DNA of 64,000 nucleotides from Brevibacillus brevis NBRC 100599 (GCF_000010165.1 NC_012491.1:4719501-4783500), one strand, 5' to 3'; shown: positions 9,501-18,063, numbered from the stretch's first letter. Made by a program: numbers and translations. Notes: generated from the letters alone by a model not told the origin.

Positions 9501-9953
9501 TTATTTTTTCTTCATGCGGAAAAACTGTTCAAACATATCTGTTGTATCCAGTGGATTTTTCTTTTCGGATTTCATGGTGTTTGGGTTAACCTCACCCGTC
9601 TTCGGATGAAAACCAAAAAATCGTTCAAAGGTGCTCCCCAAATCTTCGAAGTTCACACCTGGTGCAGACTGTGCTTGCTGTTTGCTTTGTCCTTGTTTTG
9701 TGCTGCTTGTATGACTGGTCTGCTGTTGCTTCTTCTGCTGAAAAGCTTCGTAACGCGCGTCGTACGCCTCGCGCAAGGCCGGGTCTTGCAATGTCTGATA
9801 GGCCTCGGTAATTTCTTTAAAGATTCGCTCTGACTCCATGCTCCCGGCATTGACATCCGGATGATGCTGCTTTGCCAGTTGACGGTATGCTTTTTTGATG
9901 TCATTCGTGGAAGCTTGTTTGGTTAGCCCCAGAATCTCGTAATAATTTTTCAT
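9501..9953 (-). CDS. J-domain (DnaJ-like) protein
   Basis: 150 residues. The first 70 form a J domain with the catalytic HPD (residues 32-34, [13 protein letters not shown]). The remainder is low-complexity Gln/Ser/Thr and a short charged C-terminus, with no Gly/Phe, zinc-finger or substrate-binding domains. It is therefore a specialised co-chaperone rather than housekeeping DnaJ. The natural client ATPase is the Hsp70-fold protein at 539-3214 in the same operon. ATG start with GAGGGTG upstream. Confidence 0.92.
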   Translation of the reverse strand: MKNYYEILGLTKQASTNDIKKAYRQLAKQHHPDVNAGSMESERIFKEITEAYQTLQDPALREAYDARYEAFQQKKQQQTSHTSSTKQGQSKQQAQSAPGVNFEDLGSTFERFFGFHPKTGEVNPNTMKSEKKNPLDTTDMFEQFFRMKKK

Positions 9954-9993
9954 GTGCGCACCCTCTGTCTGGCAATGATTTTCGTTATTTTGT

Positions 9994-10032
9994 AGAGCCG
10001 TACCTCGAACACGGCTTTCGAGGTACGGCTCT
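9994..10032 (-). promoter_or_regulatory. Intercistronic perfect stem-loop after the tube-like gene
   Basis: A perfect 14-bp stem (AGAGCCGTACCTCG and its complement) with an 11-base loop sits between the tube-like gene and the J-domain gene. On the leftward transcript no U-run follows, so it is not a standard intrinsic terminator. It more likely protects the 3' end of a tube/sheath message or marks a processing point, giving more tube and sheath than downstream proteins. Confidence 0.6.
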
Positions 10033-10055
10033 TCCTACCTTACTTCTCTCAAAAC

Positions 10056-10481
10056 CTAAACAGCGTAGCCGCCTTCGATTTTGGTGAATTCGGTTTTGTC
10101 TTTCTTTTGCTTGATGAAGATGCTGAATGTTCCTACACCCTCGGTATCGCCGAAGCTCTCGTTGTAATCTACTACGAATGCGTTCGGGAAGTAGATTTTG
10201 CGGATCACTTGATCAGCAGCGATTACTTCCAATGTTACTTTGCGGTAGCAATCCGCTTTTTCTGCTGGTACCAAAGACCAGAGAGCCAGCTTCATGGTGT
10301 CATCCGCACTGTCACCATCTGTTGCAGTGATGATTTTGCCAGTCAGTCTCAGTGTTGCACCCACATCTGTGGAGCGCGCGTTGGAATCGTCTGGCGTGTC
10401 AGTGTCGTACTTTACTGTCTGAATGTTGTCCATGCCCAGTTCAATTGTTTCAGAACCTTCTACTTTGAGTCGAAAACCCAT
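10056..10481 (-). CDS. Tube-like protein (Hcp / phage-tail-tube type, predicted)
   Basis: 141 residues, beta-rich, with no signal peptide. It begins MGFRLKVEGSETIELGMDN and has IRKIYFPNAFVVDYNESFGD, then GVGTFSIFIKQKKD near the end. That pattern (a strand, an 'NAFVVDY' turn, then a final strand) is what I expect of Hcp and XkdM-type tube subunits. Relatives in Firmicutes are, as I recall, misnamed 'membrane-associated protease'; no protease motif is visible. Start ATG 10481 has AAGGAGG 8 bases upstream. A second in-frame ATG at 10607, also with a good site (GGAGAG, 6 bases), would add 42 residues. It follows the sheath-like gene, as in type VI clusters. Assignment is inferred. Confidence 0.85.
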   Translation of the reverse strand: MGFRLKVEGSETIELGMDNIQTVKYDTDTPDDSNARSTDVGATLRLTGKIITATDGDSADDTMKLALWSLVPAEKADCYRKVTLEVIAADQVIRKIYFPNAFVVDYNESFGDTEGVGTFSIFIKQKKDKTEFTKIEGGYAV

Positions 10482-10631
10482 GGATAAAACCTCCTTGAAA
10501 TGAGATCTTGCTCTCGAAATACCTGATTGGCTTCGAGGCTTATGTGTAAGGGTGCGTTTTGGGAAACACACCTCTAACCACCTGCGTAATGTGTCAAAAA
10601 GTTTCATAAACAGCTCTCCAGGGGATCAATG

Positions 10632-12800
10632 CTATGCTTTGACCGGAGTCGTTCCTTTGGTGATGGTGACCTCCAGGTTTTTCACATTGCCGTTGAACAC
10701 CAGATCGATATGGCACAGATTGCTCTTGTCATCGATGATGTAGCTCATGTCATCGCCGTCGTGAATAATGGAGTTCACGAAGCCGCGTGTGCCCAGCCAT
10801 TTGCTTTTTTGGCTGCTCGGATTGTTGCTGAAGAACTTCACGATGTTATCGTGTTTGAAATCACCCGTCTGGAAGCGGAGAATCCGCTCGATATAGGTGC
10901 TGACAAGTGTCTTGTAGATGGAATCAAAGCCGTCCTCTGCCATAGCGAGGCTGCGTGCCTTGTACACCGTAATTCGCTTGATATCTTTGCCTTGAATTTG
11001 TGCATTTTCCGAAGAGAAGACGAATCCAAAGTTTTTGCGGTTGATGGAATCTTTGATGTTGTTGGTGAAGCCGGAGATTTCTTTGGCCATTGTGGTAATG
11101 GCGCGCAATCCATTTTCACCTGCTTCGATGTCAAAGCGCACACCCGGATATTCGCGGCTAACCACTTTGAAGGTTTCGCGCAAGTATTCTGGACACTGGT
11201 ACGCTGCCACGATACCAGCAGCTACATAGCTGGCACCGACATAAACACCCTCGATCCACAGCTTCAGGATGTCTTCTTTTTCCTGGGACAGCTTCACGCC
11301 GTCTTCGGTTTGCAGCATTCTGCTGTCGATGACAACTCCTGATTTATCTTTGGGAATAATCGTGAAGTTTGGAATGCACGGGATTGCGAATTCACTGAAT
11401 TCCTTGCGCACCAGAATTCCGCACTTGTCGATGTATTTATCAATGCCCGCTGTCGCCATGCTGTTGAAGGTGGTTTCTTCACCTGTACTGAAGCTGAAGA
11501 ACACTTGCACCTTGAAGTCCTTGACGACCTGGAGCAGCATGGTGAGCGATTCCATCGTATTGCCGTCCTGCTTGACGACTTTTTCGTTGCCACGGAAACG
11601 CTCGCGAGTCACTTGTGCTTTTCCGGAGGAATCCATATCAACGGATGGAACGATTCCAAACCAGATCGTATCTGTGAAGTCGTTTTTCGCGTTGACCGTG
11701 TTCAGATAGGTCTCCAAACGTGGAATGTTGCTGCTTTTCACGAGCATGTCGAGCTTCGTATTCGTGATCAGCATAGCTGGCTGCATGCCTTTGTTCTTGG
11801 TCACGTACTGATCGAAGAACATCTTCACACCCAAAATTTTCTCCACCAAAGGCTTCACCGTTTTTACGAAATCGTCCTTGGCGTTTTTATAGAACTCGAG
11901 ATACGTATTGTAGTTCTGTACTTCTGTCTCAATGTTGACTTCGGTATGTACCGTCGGCAGTGGGCAGAAGGTGCGCACCACGAGATCTTTTACATAGGAG
12001 GATGGTGTCTCAGTGATCGACTCGTAATCCTCTTCGAAAACGTTCATCAGTCCGTTTCCGCTGTTTTCATCGAGAACCATCAGCTCGCGGCTGTCACTCT
12101 TTGGTGCCTCAATGATCTTCAGTTCTCCGTCTTCCCCAATCGTCAGCATCCCGATCTGAATCGCTTCGGATTGGTTCTCCTCTTGTGCGCCGCCCAAGAG
12201 CAATCGTGTCTTGATATCTTCAATCGCCAGCGGCAGCATCGCCATGACGTTGTTGTAGTTTTTGCTGGCATCCTCGAACATCGTGTTCAGCTTGTCACCG
12301 AGATCGAGCTTCTTCGGATCGCCATCATCGAGCTTTTCGTAATGGCCGTACAAGTAGTGGATCTCTTTGCGCACCTGACGGATGTCATCCATCACTTTTT
12401 TCGGGGAAATCATATCGAGCAAATTCTCGAATTTGAAATCCACGTTAGTGATCCCTTGGCTGCGCTTCGTATCAATCAGGGTAAACAGCATTTTCAAGAA
12501 ATCGTTGCTCTGATCGATCTTGATCTCGGAAATCGCATCCTCTGCAATTCCGTCAGGCTTCTTCAAGGTGTACATCACTTTTTGGTTCGCTGCATTGTAG
12601 AACGAATACACGCTCGGGGAGAACTTGTCCAAAAACTCATCGAAGCTACGCACGAGAAGATGCTCGTTGATCTCCTTGATCTTGTCGTCGCTGAGACTAT
12701 CAATGCCTTTTACATCTCCAACAATGGTGATCAGGTCCAATTTTTCCGGGTTGATCTCTTCGAACAGCATGGTTCGGTTGGTCTGGTTAATAATGTCCAT
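10632..12800 (-). CDS. Sheath-like protein of a predicted contractile assembly (722 aa)
   Basis: First gene of the leftward operon. ATG 12800 has AAAGGGG 6 bases upstream; the reading frame is open to 12911 but without a site. No signal or membrane segment. Two N-terminal stretches resemble the small type VI sheath subunit: FDEFLDKFSPSV (about 53-64) and FENLLDMISPKKVMDDI followed by a helix (about 124-150). The rest would correspond to a large-subunit-like region, making a natural TssB-TssC style fusion of about the right summed length. The C-terminus ends in strands (about 695-722) of the kind that interlock in sheaths. This is recognition by eye, and the protein could be another polymer-forming or unrelated protein. 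Confidence 0.8.
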   Translation of the reverse strand: MDIINQTNRTMLFEEINPEKLDLITIVGDVKGIDSLSDDKIKEINEHLLVRSFDEFLDKFSPSVYSFYNAANQKVMYTLKKPDGIAEDAISEIKIDQSNDFLKMLFTLIDTKRSQGITNVDFKFENLLDMISPKKVMDDIRQVRKEIHYLYGHYEKLDDGDPKKLDLGDKLNTMFEDASKNYNNVMAMLPLAIEDIKTRLLLGGAQEENQSEAIQIGMLTIGEDGELKIIEAPKSDSRELMVLDENSGNGLMNVFEEDYESITETPSSYVKDLVVRTFCPLPTVHTEVNIETEVQNYNTYLEFYKNAKDDFVKTVKPLVEKILGVKMFFDQYVTKNKGMQPAMLITNTKLDMLVKSSNIPRLETYLNTVNAKNDFTDTIWFGIVPSVDMDSSGKAQVTRERFRGNEKVVKQDGNTMESLTMLLQVVKDFKVQVFFSFSTGEETTFNSMATAGIDKYIDKCGILVRKEFSEFAIPCIPNFTIIPKDKSGVVIDSRMLQTEDGVKLSQEKEDILKLWIEGVYVGASYVAAGIVAAYQCPEYLRETFKVVSREYPGVRFDIEAGENGLRAITTMAKEISGFTNNIKDSINRKNFGFVFSSENAQIQGKDIKRITVYKARSLAMAEDGFDSIYKTLVSTYIERILRFQTGDFKHDNIVKFFSNNPSSQKSKWLGTRGFVNSIIHDGDDMSYIIDDKSNLCHIDLVFNGNVKNLEVTITKGTTPVKA

Positions 12801-13350
12801 AAATGGCCCCTTTCTGTTGTCTGCATAACCACTTAGTCCTACTTGATAAATGATGAGTCCTACTTCACGAATAAAGATACAAAACGTGACATTTATACCA
12901 AAAACAAACAAAAAATCTTGCCTCTAAATTAAACTTTGCCCGCATTATTTGTCAACATTCCGCGGATTGTGAAAAATTTCCTATGCCGATACGACCATTC
13001 TCAGTATTTAGACCCATTTTATTTCACAAATCTTCCTTTTCTTGGATTTCCGTTTTATGCTGAAGACACAGAGTCTCCTTTCCTAGGTCTTCGGAAAAAT
13101 AGGGATAAGCCTCGCCTTGTCCCCTCTCTTACTAGGAAAGTAGCACAAGGACTGATAGATAATTCTCCCTAGTTGCCGCTGGGGAGCATTATGCATTCAC
13201 CTCATATTTACAAAAATGGGGGCAATTAACTTTTATATACATCGGCGATAGGAAACCGATTTTTTATACGAACAACCATTTATAGGTAAATCGTCCCATT
13301 TTAGTAAGTCATGAACTTTTTAAAATTTTTTTCAGAAAAAAGGTGAATGT
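12801..13350. other. Divergent intergenic region between sheath-like and vWA genes
   Basis: 550 bp without a gene, carrying control signals in both directions. On the leftward side there is a candidate extended -10 (TGGTATAAA, complement of 12893-12901) and the direct repeat described separately. On the rightward side a short hairpin ATCGG/CCGAT followed by six T's (13241-13266) sits about 85 bp before the vWA start and may attenuate it. The AT-rich stretch 13270-13340 precedes an AAAGGTGA ribosome binding site. Confidence 0.5.
12835..12865 (-). promoter_or_regulatory. Direct repeat AAGTAGGACT, 21-bp period, upstream of operon
   Basis: Two identical 10-bp copies (12835-12844 and 12856-12865) are separated by 11 bp, so they lie on the same face of the helix two turns apart. 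They end 35 bp before the sheath-like start. LytTR-type response regulators bind direct repeats of about this size and period. An operator function is inferred from geometry. Confidence 0.5.
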
Positions 13351-15384
13351 ATGTACAAAAATCGTCAGTCAACCCTCTCTCTGCCGCCACTTTTTCGAGT
13401 GGTGGTCATCGGACTGCTCCTCCCCATGCTCTTCTTGTCCGCCCCTCTAACTGCTGGGGCAAATGGAACAGCAGAGGCGGGAGTAGACGCGGTCTTTGTC
13501 GTTGATACGAGTAATTCCATGAACAAAACGGACCCTGGCAAAACAGCCGCAGAGGTCATGAGTATGTTCATTGATATGAGCGAAGCCACCCGTACCCGCA
13601 TTGGTTTTGTCGCCTATAACGATCGAATTGTACAAGCTCAGTCTCCGGCAAGCATGGCCGAAGCAAGAAATCGAGAACAGCTCAAGCGAACCATTCAAGG
13701 GTTGCGTTACTCTGGGTATTCCGATTTGGGACTCGGTTTGCGCAGAGGGGCAGAGATGATTGAAAAAGCAAAGGACCCGGCTCGCAAGCCATTTTTGATC
13801 CTTCTGTCAGACGGGGGAACAGATTTGCGGCAAAATGCGGGTGGCAGGAGTGTGGCAGCATCCAACAAGGACGTGGAGACAGTTATCTCGAAGGCAAAAG
13901 CGCAAGGCTATCCGATCTATACGATTGGTCTCAATAACGATGGCTCCGTCCAGAAGGAACAATTGAAAAAAATCGCAGAAGCAACAGGCGGAACTTCCTT
14001 TGTCACACAAAGTACTGATGATCTGCCTGAAATCTTCAATCAGATTTTTGCCAAGCATATTCAATCCCAGCTCGTATCCGTGGCGGCCATGACAGCTACC
14101 GGTGGTTTGCAGGAAGTGACCGTGACCATACCTAATTCAAGCATGCAGGAAGCTAACATCATCTTGTTGTCCAACAATCCGCTGCTGGAATCGCAAGTGT
14201 ACTATCAATCGCAGAATGTCCATTTTATGAAATCCCAAAAATACTCGCTGATGAAAATAGAAAAGCCGAAGAAGGGGAACTATCTCGTTAAATTTAGGGG
14301 TAAACCTGGGGATTTGGTAAAGATCAATTTACTGGGGAATTACAGCTTGATGGCTGGTGTAGAGGTCAAGCCTGAACCGGTTATCAAAGGGAATCCGGCC
14401 ACGTTTACTACCTATCTCCAGCATCAGGAGGGACGACTGGATGACAAGGATGTGTACGCATCCATGCAAGCAGAACTGATCGTAAACGATCTCGTCGGGA
14501 AAAAAGAAGAGAAGGTCCCGATGAAGAATCTTGGCGATAGCTTTACAGTCGACTACGTCTTCCCTCACACGGGCAAGTACGAGTGGAAAATCTTCATGAA
14601 CGGCCCGGACTTTTATCGCGAAACGGCGACGAGCGTTTATGACATTACGAATATCGCGCCAGTTGCTGCCTCGGTCAATACCTTGACGATTGAGAAAGAA
14701 AACGGCGAGCAGGCTATCGATTTGGGTTCGTTCTTCATAGATGCCAATAACGACAAGCTCACCTATACCATCGTCACCGCTGATCCGGAAGAACGATTTG
14801 TCGCTACGATTCAAGACACGTCTCTAAAGCTGTCACCAGAGAAAAGCGGTACATCTGAAATCACCATCACCGCCACGGATGCAGAAGGCGCAAGCGTCAC
14901 AGGCCCGCTCGTCATTACCGTGCACTCGGTATGGGATCGTTACATCACCATCAGCATGATTGTGTTGCTCGTAGCTGCGATCGGCTACGGTGTTTACCTG
15001 CTTACACGTCCCAAGCCTGCGTTTGTAGGTCGTCTGGAGGGGTATTTCCTGCACACAGCAAGCGGCAACGACATCCCTGTCAAGTTTTGGCCTCTCGCCT
15101 CCTTTGGCAAGAAGCAGCGGATCACCTTGCAGGAGCTGTTCACCAGTTTGGATGTGAATGAGCATTTGCCCGAAGCGCAAAAGATTTACCTCCAGCCGGG
15201 AAAAAATCAGACGCTGCTCTTGGTCAATCATAGTCACTGCACAGTTGAGCGGGGCAAGGAAACCATGCCCCGACATAAAAAGCTCGTCCTCCAATACAAC
15301 GACAAGGTATATGTGACCTTCGAGGATCGGATGACCGAGATCGAAATTCGCTTTAAGAAATCGTCTAGTGAGGAAGCTTCTTAA
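13351..15384 (+). CDS. Secreted/membrane vWA domain protein with cadherin-like domain
   Basis: 677 residues. Signal peptide (about 15-38) followed by a von Willebrand A domain (about 45-235) with an intact MIDAS: DTSNS (52-56), a Ser-containing GYSDLGLGL loop, and LLSDGGTDL. A middle region and a cadherin/PKD-like beta domain (about 435-525) precede one membrane span (about 530-551). The cytoplasmic tail of about 125 residues is of unknown fold. The vWA part is outside the cell and binds a protein partner through a metal. ATG chosen with AAAGGTGA upstream. It lies divergent to the tube/sheath operon and its last 20 bp overlap the end of the convergent kinase gene. It may anchor or sense at the envelope, which is inferred. 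Confidence 0.9.
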   Translation: MYKNRQSTLSLPPLFRVVVIGLLLPMLFLSAPLTAGANGTAEAGVDAVFVVDTSNSMNKTDPGKTAAEVMSMFIDMSEATRTRIGFVAYNDRIVQAQSPASMAEARNREQLKRTIQGLRYSGYSDLGLGLRRGAEMIEKAKDPARKPFLILLSDGGTDLRQNAGGRSVAASNKDVETVISKAKAQGYPIYTIGLNNDGSVQKEQLKKIAEATGGTSFVTQSTDDLPEIFNQIFAKHIQSQLVSVAAMTATGGLQEVTVTIPNSSMQEANIILLSNNPLLESQVYYQSQNVHFMKSQKYSLMKIEKPKKGNYLVKFRGKPGDLVKINLLGNYSLMAGVEVKPEPVIKGNPATFTTYLQHQEGRLDDKDVYASMQAELIVNDLVGKKEEKVPMKNLGDSFTVDYVFPHTGKYEWKIFMNGPDFYRETATSVYDITNIAPVAASVNTLTIEKENGEQAIDLGSFFIDANNDKLTYTIVTADPEERFVATIQDTSLKLSPEKSGTSEITITATDAEGASVTGPLVITVHSVWDRYITISMIVLLVAAIGYGVYLLTRPKPAFVGRLEGYFLHTASGNDIPVKFWPLASFGKKQRITLQELFTSLDVNEHLPEAQKIYLQPGKNQTLLLVNHSHCTVERGKETMPRHKKLVLQYNDKVYVTFEDRMTEIEIRFKKSSSEEAS

Positions 15385-16291
15385 GAGAGAAGCGTGCCTT
15401 TCCCTTCCAAATCAGATGCTCTGCACGAATCGCTGTCGCAAACAGTTTGAGTGTGGGGCATCTTTTTTTCGAGTCGACGGCCAATCCCCACATAATGACA
15501 TTCGCCAGCAGCAGCGGAACATCAGGGTTCCGTGTTCGAATCGCCGGCAAGGTATCCTCAATGACTCTTGCCGCCACATCAACGGGACGCTCTTTGGTCA
15601 GACAGTAATACAGCGTGGCAGCCAGGCTGTAAATATCCGAGACTACTCCTTGCTTGGATTGACCCGAGTAAAACTCAAGCGGTGAATATCCTTCAGTCGT
15701 CACAATCGGCTTGGGTTCATCACTCACGAAGTAGATCGCGGAGCCAAAATCAATCAGCATAGGTTCTCCAGCTTCTGTGACCAAGATATTTTTGGGCTTA
15801 ATATCGCGATGTATGATGCCTTTTTTGTGCAAATAGTCTAATCCGTCAAAGATCGGAAGTACCGTCTGATGCAAAAATGCTCCCAGATCAAGCTCGGTTT
15901 GGGCCAATACATACGCATCCAGCGTCTTCCCTTTGCAATAGTCCACGACGAGATAACCTGTGCCATTTTCGGCAAAATGGTCGATATATCCGATGATATT
16001 TGCATGATTCAGTTCCTTGTGCAGGGACGCCTCATGCCAAAAGCTGTCTAGCAGCCTGTCGAATTTGGTTTTTAACGATGGTCTGCGACAAATGACCTTC
16101 ACGTGATCCAAATCCCGCATTGCCAATGCTTGAGGGAAAAACTCTTTGAGAATGAGTGTCCGCTTGCTTTTCAAATGGTAGACCACATACACATTCGACA
16201 GCTCACTTGTGGAAATGATCTTTTTGATCCGATACGCTTTTTGCAGGATCGTGCCTTTTTTCAGACCTCTTTCCCGTTCTACCTGTCCCAT
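15365..16291 (-). CDS. Serine/threonine protein kinase
   Basis: 308 residues, a soluble Hanks-type kinase domain filling the protein. Seen are Lys in LILKEF (about 49), Glu in the C-helix (87), HRDIKPKN (161-168), DFG (181-183), the GYSPLEFY activation-segment end, and DIYSLAATLYY. The Gly-rich loop is replaced by STSELSNVY, so ATP binding is atypical, but all catalytic residues remain. I placed the start at ATG 16291 (GGGGAGG 7 bases upstream); the frame is open to 16390 without a site. It converges with the vWA gene. It likely phosphorylates a threonine read by the FHA proteins and reversed by the PP2C at 7170-8018. Confidence 0.93.
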   Translation of the reverse strand: MGQVERERGLKKGTILQKAYRIKKIISTSELSNVYVVYHLKSKRTLILKEFFPQALAMRDLDHVKVICRRPSLKTKFDRLLDSFWHEASLHKELNHANIIGYIDHFAENGTGYLVVDYCKGKTLDAYVLAQTELDLGAFLHQTVLPIFDGLDYLHKKGIIHRDIKPKNILVTEAGEPMLIDFGSAIYFVSDEPKPIVTTEGYSPLEFYSGQSKQGVVSDIYSLAATLYYCLTKERPVDVAARVIEDTLPAIRTRNPDVPLLLANVIMWGLAVDSKKRCPTLKLFATAIRAEHLIWKGKARFSLKKLPH

Positions 16292-16388
16292 GTCATGGCC
16301 TCCCCTATCTTTCCTCTCAAAAAATGATAACGAAAGATGGGGGATTATGGCAATATAAAGAAAAGTATGGAGAGGGGAATGATTGGTC

Positions 16389-16760
16389 ATGGCACATTTG
16401 GAATCGTTGCTTCACGTACAAATTCCTGTGAAAAATTTGGAAGAGGGCATTGACTGGTACTGCAATCACCTTGGTTTTTCCTTGCAAGCGCGGTATCGTA
16501 CTTCCGCTTTTCTCGCCCTGTCTGCGGGACCCACCTTGATGTTATGGGAAACGGATGAGCAGACGTCCACAACCTTTACCGTTGATCAGCAACCCATGCC
16601 CGTCTTTTTGTACACCACTTCGGATGTGCATGCACTCCATGATTATTTGCAGGCACATGAAGTCTCGATTACCCACTACCAAAACGATGGCTTCGGATGG
16701 GTGCTCAAGTTTTTTGACCCGAGCGGAAACATGTGGGGAGTCATTCAGAAGAACAACTAG
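16389..16760 (+). CDS. VOC (glyoxalase/bleomycin-resistance fold) protein
   Basis: About 124 residues, a single vicinal-oxygen-chelate domain made of two beta-alpha-beta units: the first begins HVQIPVKNLEEGIDWYCNHLGF, the second has FLYTTSDVHALHDYL and ends FFDPSGNMWGVIQ. A metal-site His and the terminal Gly-Asn-x-Trp-Gly are present. The substrate cannot be told from sequence; relatives include thiol transferases and antibiotic-binding proteins. Start is ATG 16389 or TTG 16383 (GGAGAGGGG lies 4 and 10 bases from them). It is followed directly by a terminator and is a single-gene unit. Confidence 0.87.
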   Translation: MAHLESLLHVQIPVKNLEEGIDWYCNHLGFSLQARYRTSAFLALSAGPTLMLWETDEQTSTTFTVDQQPMPVFLYTTSDVHALHDYLQAHEVSITHYQNDGFGWVLKFFDPSGNMWGVIQKNN

Positions 16761-16782
16761 TCAGTTGGATATGGCAAAAATA

Positions 16783-16815
16783 AAAAGAAGCATGCCTCGA
16801 CAGCGTGCTTCTTTT
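16783..16815. terminator. Bidirectional intrinsic terminator
   Basis: A 13-bp stem (AAAAGAAGCATGC with GCGTGCTTCTTTT, one G-T pair) around a 7-base loop, with T-runs on both sides. It serves the rightward VOC gene and the convergent MFS gene. Confidence 0.8.
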
Positions 16816-16833
16816 CGATGTTACGTACCCTAT

Positions 16834-18063
16834 TCAAATCATAACTTGTGAGGATTTTTCACAGCTGTTTCTTTGCTGTTGCCGCTGCTCCCATAAATAC
16901 TGGCCGCGTTGATAAAACGGAAGCGCGATAAAGGTCAACAGCATAAGGATCGCGAAAATGAGAGGCCCTTGTCCAAAGCCGAGTACCTGGAGCAACACGC
17001 CACCAATCCATGCACAAACACTCTGTCCAAGGAAGGCAAAACCGCTGGCGCCGTAATATGCTCCACGCAAATGCTCGGGAGCAATCTCCCCGATCAGGAT
17101 ATCTCCAACGACAAAGCACAAGATTTCGCCGATCGTAAACACCACCATCGACACAGAGAGCCAAAACAAATTTGTAAATAGCCCGAAACCGAACAGCCCT
17201 AATCCAAACAATAGACAGCCCAGCTTCAATGCAGTCATCGATGAGTAGCGCTTCATAAACTTGGCGAGCGGATATTGAAGCGCTAAAACGGAGATGGTAT
17301 TCACTACAAATAAAAAGGAATACGCCTCTATCCGATCATGCCCAATGTACAGGGAGAGTGTCGTGTCCAGATGCGAGTAGGCACCAGCAACGAACAAATT
17401 CCCGAGCAACAAGTAAAGAAATACTTTGTCTGTAAAAACAATGCGTGCCATCTGATTCATGGTGACCGGATCAGCAGCCACGTCCTTCTTCAGCTGTTCC
17501 TTGAACATGACCATAAATACCACCAACACAGCTGCATACACGGCAAAAATGATGGCGGTAACGAGGAAAGGTAACAAGGATGTGCTTCCTGCTCCCAATT
17601 GCAAGCCGATGAGCGGACCGATTGCTCCACCCAGATTGATCGCGAAATACCTGGCGTTGAAAACAGCTGCCCGCTGATCATCCGACGTGACATCCGCCAG
17701 CAGGGCACGGGCTGTCGGCTCAAATACATTTCGAAAAAGGCCGTTGCAAGCACTTAAAACAAAGAACATCCACGTCTCCGTCGCAAAAACGTATCCAATC
17801 AATACGATGCTCCAAGCTCCCATCGCAGTGATCATCACTGGATATCTCCCCACTCGGTCTGAAAGAGCTCCCCCAGCAAAGCTGCTAATCGTTCCAACAA
17901 GCAAGCTGAGTGCGAGAATCGAACCAACGATCGCTGGATCAATTCCTTTTACCTTTCCTAAATAAATCCCTAAGAACGGAAGTGTCATAAAAAAGCCTGT
18001 ACGTGACAGAAATGTACCGACAATGACACCCCATGCCACCGGATGAAATCTCATTCTCCCCAT
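16834..18063 (-). CDS. MFS transporter (drug or sugar efflux type)
   Basis: 409 residues with about 12 membrane segments and the MFS loop motif GGALSDRVGRYPVM between helices 2 and 3. The start ATG 18063 (GRMRFHPVAWGVIVG) follows GGGAAAGAG; the frame is open further upstream but without a site. It lies back to back with the SgrR-type regulator. In enterobacteria SgrR controls the sugar-efflux MFS SetA, so export of a sugar or sugar phosphate analogue is a reasonable guess; drug efflux is as likely from the sequence. Confidence 0.9.
   Translation of the reverse strand: MGRMRFHPVAWGVIVGTFLSRTGFFMTLPFLGIYLGKVKGIDPAIVGSILALSLLVGTISSFAGGALSDRVGRYPVMITAMGAWSIVLIGYVFATETWMFFVLSACNGLFRNVFEPTARALLADVTSDDQRAAVFNARYFAINLGGAIGPLIGLQLGAGSTSLLPFLVTAIIFAVYAAVLVVFMVMFKEQLKKDVAADPVTMNQMARIVFTDKVFLYLLLGNLFVAGAYSHLDTTLSLYIGHDRIEAYSFLFVVNTISVLALQYPLAKFMKRYSSMTALKLGCLLFGLGLFGFGLFTNLFWLSVSMVVFTIGEILCFVVGDILIGEIAPEHLRGAYYGASGFAFLGQSVCAWIGGVLLQVLGFGQGPLIFAILMLLTFIALPFYQRGQYLWEQRQQQRNSCEKSSQVMI

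Noticed and set aside
11505..12836. 443-codon open frame on the plus strand inside the sheath-like gene
   Set aside because: It lies wholly antisense to a well-supported gene with a good ribosome binding site, has no site of its own and shows no domain; it is a codon-bias shadow.
13241..13266. Riboswitch upstream of the vWA gene (thought of a cyclic-di-GMP type because of the GGAAACC-like loop)
   Set aside because: The conserved GEMM core and second stem are absent; only a short hairpin with a T-run is present.
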